A stretch of DNA of 64,000 bases from contig NZ_CP107928.1 of the NCBI RefSeq assembly GCF_036030735.1, positions 8,928,001 to 8,992,000 on the forward strand. Reading direction: 5' to 3'. Position numbers and translations under genes: made by a program. The notes under the pieces are model-generated. The model saw only the letters and a program-made list of their open reading frames with translations, was not told the origin of the DNA and did not search any database. Shown piece after piece: positions 60,920-64,000 of the stretch. Source of the stretch: Streptomyces sp. NBC_00425. GTDB taxonomy: Bacteria; Actinomycetota; Actinomycetes; Streptomycetales; Streptomycetaceae. Numbering within the stretch: position 1 is the stretch's first letter; each line of letters starts with the position of its first letter.

Positions 60920-61372
60920 GTGCCCACCTTGCTGATCGTTCATCACACTCCCTCGCCCCACTGCCAGGCGCTGTTCGAGGCGGTGGTCGCGGGTGCGACG
61001 GCGCCCGAGATCGAGGGCGTCCGCGTCGAACGGCGGGCGGCCCTCGCCGCGACCGCCTCCGACGTCCTGGCCGCCGACGCCTTCCTGCTGGGCACCCCGG
61101 CCAACCTCGGCTACATGTCGGGGGCGCTCAAGCACTTCTTCGACCAGATCTACTACCCGTGCCTCGACGCCACCCGGGGCCGTCCCTTCGGCTACTACGT
61201 GCACGGCGGCAACGACGTGACGGGCGCGGTGCGCGGCATCGAGGCCGTCACCACGGGGCTGGGCTGGCGAAGGGCGGCCGATCCGGTCACCGTCACCGGC
61301 GAACCGGACAAGGCGGAGATGGCGGCCTGCTGGGAACTGGGCGCGACGGTGGCCGCCGGTCTGATGGCGTGA
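60920..61372 (+). CDS. Flavodoxin-like NAD(P)H-dependent oxidoreductase
   Basis: A 150-residue single-domain flavodoxin-fold protein. The FMN phosphate-binding region reads IVHHTPSPHCQALFEAVV, and the later GTPANLGYMSGALKHFFDQ matches WrbA/NQO-like enzymes. The usual Ser/Thr-x-Thr-Gly-Asn pattern is replaced by HTPSPH. The GTG at 60920 has GGCAGG upstream. It diverges from the emfourin-like gene. Confidence 0.8.
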   Translation: MPTLLIVHHTPSPHCQALFEAVVAGATAPEIEGVRVERRAALAATASDVLAADAFLLGTPANLGYMSGALKHFFDQIYYPCLDATRGRPFGYYVHGGNDVTGAVRGIEAVTTGLGWRRAADPVTVTGEPDKAEMAACWELGATVAAGLMA

Positions 61373-61394
61373 CCGGCCGCGCCGGCGTCGTGCG

Positions 61395-61961
61395 TCAGTG
61401 ACCGCCCTGCCCGGGCAGGCAGGCCCCGTCGAGGGTGCGGCCGACGACCTCGGCGGTGGCGTGACCGCTGCCGTCCACGGTTCCGTTGACGCACACCCGG
61501 CCCTCGCCGCCGCCCACGAGCACATCGTGCAACGGCTTCAGGACCTCGCCCTGGATCTCGATCTCGTCCGGCTTCAGGCCGAGCGCCGTGGCGGCGGCGG
61601 TCCGCAGAGCGTCCGCGGTGGTGCCCGAGGCCGCGAGGCTCTGCAGGACCGTGGCGAGGGCCGTCGCCGGGGGTCGGGCCTCGCGCTCCTGCTCGGCGGT
61701 GATCGGCTGCTGCTGACGGTAGGCGTGGTTCTCCGCGACCCGCTTGTCCCAGTCGGCGGAGATGCACGGCGACGGGGCGGCCCGCGTGTCCTGCGGCGGC
61801 GGGCAGAAACCCTTCGGCGAGCGTGAGGCCGAGGGCGAGGCCGCCGTGGCCGGACCGGCCGCCCGGGGATCGGCCGAGGGATCGGCGCACGCGGCCGTGA
61901 GGAAGAGCAGAGCGAGGAGAAACGGAGCGCCGACGCGGCGCCGAGTCCCTGTCCGTGTCAT
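61395..61961 (-). CDS. Hypothetical lipoprotein
   Basis: A 188-residue protein with lipobox FLTAAC. A Pro/Ala/Ser-rich linker precedes a small Cys-containing domain (about 100-188; KPDEIEIQGEVLKPLHDVLV) ending in an exposed tail with GRTLDGACLPG. No family is recognised. The ATG at 61961 is used. It converges on the flavodoxin-like gene. Confidence 0.7.
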   Translation of the reverse strand: MTRTGTRRRVGAPFLLALLFLTAACADPSADPRAAGPATAASPSASRSPKGFCPPPQDTRAAPSPCISADWDKRVAENHAYRQQQPITAEQEREARPPATALATVLQSLAASGTTADALRTAAATALGLKPDEIEIQGEVLKPLHDVLVGGGEGRVCVNGTVDGSGHATAEVVGRTLDGACLPGQGGH

Positions 61962-62024
61962 TCACGGATGATGGCAGGCGCCCACGGCAGGCCGGGCGGC
62001 AGGGTGGCCGGGGCGAGCGCGCGG

Positions 62025-62492
62025 TCAGTTCCACAGGGGGTAGGTGACGACGCGTCCGAACTGCTCCGGCCGGTCGCCCGGGTAGGTCAGGGTGATCCGG
62101 CTGTAGTGCTGAACCCGGGGGTCCTTCTTCCACGGCTGCGGCCGGTCCAGTTTGACCCTGACGGCGTACCGGTGGAAGGCGCCCGCCGCGCAGTACGGGT
62201 CGCAGTCGTTGACGACGTTCACCCCGGTGGCCCGGGCCGAGCCGGCGCCCCAGCTCTTCCAGTGCAGCGAGACCAGTCGGCTGTTGCCGTCGCCGCACGC
62301 GAGGACGAAGCTGCCTGGCCGTACCCGGGCGTGCCAGAAGCAGTCGACGAGGACCGGTGCGGCGGCCTGGCGGACCGAGGCCGCGCGGGCCGCGGGCGGT
62401 GAGGCGGCCGGCGTCGCCGCGGCCGACCCGACGGCCGCCGTGAGGCCCAGCGCCGCACAGAGCGTGACCGTTGTTCTCGTCGTGTGTCGCAT
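62025..62492 (-). CDS. Secreted protein of unknown function with conserved Cys and Trp residues
   Basis: A 155-residue exported protein. The signal peptide (TTVTLCAALGLTAAVGSAAA) is followed by a Pro/Ala linker and a beta-rich domain: VDCFWHARVRPGSFVLACGD, then SLHWKSWGAGSARATG, NDCDPYCAAGAFHRYAV and RITLTYPGDRP. Four Cys suggest two disulphides. Related secreted proteins occur in streptomycetes without known function. The ATG at 62492 has GGGAG 5 nt upstream. Confidence 0.7.
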   Translation of the reverse strand: MRHTTRTTVTLCAALGLTAAVGSAAATPAASPPAARAASVRQAAAPVLVDCFWHARVRPGSFVLACGDGNSRLVSLHWKSWGAGSARATGVNVVNDCDPYCAAGAFHRYAVRVKLDRPQPWKKDPRVQHYSRITLTYPGDRPEQFGRVVTYPLWN

Positions 62493-63269
62493 CGTGGCTC
62501 CCAGCCGCCCGAACCGGGGCCCGGCTGTGTGCCGCGCCCCGGCGAGGTGCGCTGTCGACGCTACGACGGGAAGCGGAGGAGGGCCACTCGAACGGCGCAG
62601 CGGTCGCCTCGGCGCACCCGGATGCGTCGCGGCGGGACCGGCCGGCCAGGACGCGTCCGGCGAGCCGACGGGGCGCGGCGCACGGGGGCGGTCCAGGGGA
62701 CGTCCGCCGGCGTCGCGCCGTGGACTTCCGTCGTACGGGCCGTTCCGCTTCCGCGGTCTGCGCTGCGGCCCTCCGTCACGATCACGACGACGTCGTCCCC
62801 GGCGCTCCGCAGCCGGGTCCGTGACCTTCGGCGAAGCCCGAGGCCGCCGCTGCCCTTCCAAGCCCACCAACTGTGACCCCACCCGCCGACGACTCCGTCG
62901 ACACCTGAACTCGCAAGGTGGGGCCCGCCGTGCCGCGACACGCCGTCACCCTGCCCGCATTCATCCTTTCGGGGACGGGATGCCTGTGCCGGCGGCTGAA
63001 AATGTGCGCCGAGCAGGCCGAATCCCCAGCCGCTCATGGTCATTTCAAGCCGTTGTCTTGGCATTCCCATGACAAAACTGTGCACTCAGTGCCACGCTGC
63101 TGCCGAAGTTCACCATTCCTTCACGTCCGCATCACGCGGAGCACCTGTCACCCACCCCCCACCTCCTTCCACCCCCCAACTGTGCAGCGCTCCGGATCGG
63201 CCCCCTCCCGCCGGTCCGCCCCACCTCGGTCACCCTCACCGGCCGACCGTCGCACTGAAGGAGAACCCG
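62493..63269. other. 777-bp intergenic region before the second M4 protease
   Basis: No coding bias is seen on either strand. The AT-rich part (about 62990-63130) includes TTGTC and GACAA around GGCATTCCC (63053-63076), loosely like the TGACA/TGTCA repeat upstream of the first M4 gene, and may hold its regulatory sites. Confidence 0.5.
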
Positions 63270-64000
63270 TTGCCCCGGCGACACCTCCCCATCCTCGGGC
63301 GCAGACGCGCCACCGCCCTCGCCCTCTCCACCGCCGCCACCCTGCTGACCCTCGGGGTCCAGACGGGCACCGGAGTCGCCGCGCCCGCCGGGCCCGGCGC
63401 GGCCGGCATCACCGCGACGCCCCGCGCGGGCGCAGCGGCGACGCCCCTGTCGCCGGCCGGCCGAGCCTCGCTGATCAGGACCGCGCAGGCCGCGGCCGGC
63501 GTCGAGGCCCGACGGCTCGCGCTCGGAGCCCAGGAGAAGCTGCTCGTCAAGGACGTCGTCCGAGACGCCGACGGCACCACCCACACCCGCTACGAGCGCA
63601 CCTACGCCGGACTTCCCGTCCTCGGCGGCGACCTGGTCGTGCACCTCGGGAGCGGCCGGACCACCGTGACCAGGGCGAGCGGGGCGACGCTCACCCTGCC
63701 CTCCCTCACCCCGAAGCTCGCCGCCTCCCAGGCCGCCGGCAAGGCTCTCGCGGCCGCGAGGAACGCCGAGGTCAAGGGCGCCGGGGCGGAACGCGCGCCA
63801 CGCCTGGTCGTGTGGGCCGGTACCGCGAAGCCCGTCCTCGCCTGGGAGACGGTCGTCGAGGGCGTGCAGCAGGACGGCACCCCCAGCGAACTCCAGGTCG
63901 TGACCGACGCCACCACGGGCAAGCAGATCCTCGCCGCCGAGAAGGTCCACACCGGCACCGGCACCGGCCAGTTCAGCGGCACGGTCCCGCTCGGCACCAC
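63270..64000 (+). CDS. Second M4-family metalloprotease, propeptide part (truncated by window)
   Basis: A TTG at 63270 with GAAGGAG 6 nt upstream opens a frame that runs off the window (243 codons). The signal peptide (ATALALSTAATLLTLGVQTG) is followed by an FTP/PepSY propeptide paralogous to that of the protease at 42935: LGAQEKLLVKDVVRDADGTT, GLPVLGGDLVVH and AWETVVEGVQQDGTPSELQV. The catalytic domain lies outside the window. Confidence 0.85.
   Translation, partial: MPRRHLPILGRRRATALALSTAATLLTLGVQTGTGVAAPAGPGAAGITATPRAGAAATPLSPAGRASLIRTAQAAAGVEARRLALGAQEKLLVKDVVRDADGTTHTRYERTYAGLPVLGGDLVVHLGSGRTTVTRASGATLTLPSLTPKLAASQAAGKALAAARNAEVKGAGAERAPRLVVWAGTAKPVLAWETVVEGVQQDGTPSELQVVTDATTGKQILAAEKVHTGTGTGQFSGTVPLGT

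Noticed and set aside
62484..63085. Possible genes on either strand in the 62.5-63.1 kb gap
   Set aside because: Frames are Arg-rich or low-complexity, lack ribosome sites and third-position bias.

Overview
The window is about 72-73% G+C with strongly GC-biased third codon positions, many GTG starts and GGAGG-type ribosome sites. It carries a conservon with a P450 pair, a GlgE maltosyltransferase operon, several SpoIIE-type PP2C phosphatases and anti-sigma kinases, and SigB-family sigma factors. All of this points to a Streptomyces chromosome, probably an arm-proximal regulatory and accessory region. No tRNA, rRNA, CRISPR array, intact insertion sequence or phage was seen.

1-11.5 kb is a stress-signalling (partner-switching) block: a partial PP2C phosphatase, a MarR regulator, a STAS anti-sigma antagonist, an ANTAR-GAF-PAS-PP2C phosphatase, a soluble HAMP-array hybrid histidine kinase of the fungal Nik1/Os-1 architecture, a SigB-family sigma factor, a PRC-barrel protein and two HATPase anti-sigma-type proteins. 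Sites resembling the SigB promoter (GNNT-N15-GGGTAY) lie before the STAS and PRC-barrel genes, suggesting a self-reinforcing circuit. 11.6-14.9 kb holds an AMP-forming ligase with an altered P-loop and a YbdK-type carboxylate-amine ligase.

14.9-25.6 kb is the alpha-glucan/trehalose block: glgE-treS-mak-glgB on the minus strand, then a DUF5133-like protein, and divergently an ATP-binding regulator overlapping glgX. Together they interconvert trehalose, maltose, maltose-1-phosphate and branched glucan. 25.6-34.8 kb is mixed: a VOC protein, an ANTAR protein, a second SigB-family factor, a MarR gene with a perfect operator next to a collapsed ABC-transporter operon, a second hydroxymethylbilane synthase, a GNAT enzyme, an NLP (necrosis-inducing) secreted protein, an ATP-dependent DNA ligase, another MarR, and a DoxX-peroxiredoxin pair.

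34.9-50 kb carries a large PAS-GAF-PP2C-HATPase protein, a small frameshifted gene, a TauD dioxygenase, an LLM oxidoreductase, a metallophosphoesterase, an MHYT membrane protein, a secreted M4 metalloprotease, a GH64 beta-1,3-glucanase with a perfect LacI-type operator, a dienelactone hydrolase, a Sua5/YciO protein and a PucR-type regulator. 50.1-55.4 kb is a six-gene translationally coupled conservon (cvnA-B-C-D plus CYP157- and CYP154-like P450s).

55.9-64 kb carries a small plant-like assortment of regulators and exported proteins: a Prim-Pol-like protein, an ArsR regulator, a free Roadblock/LC7 protein, an HSL esterase, a LacI regulator with an unusual insertion, an emfourin-like lipoprotein (putative M4-protease inhibitor), a flavodoxin-like protein, two further secreted proteins, and the start of a second M4 protease. 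The most noteworthy signals are the M4 protease/emfourin co-occurrence, the SigB-like promoter set around the HAMP-array kinase, the frameshifted small gene at 37.6-37.8 kb, and the fossil ABC transporter beside an intact MarR regulator and operator.
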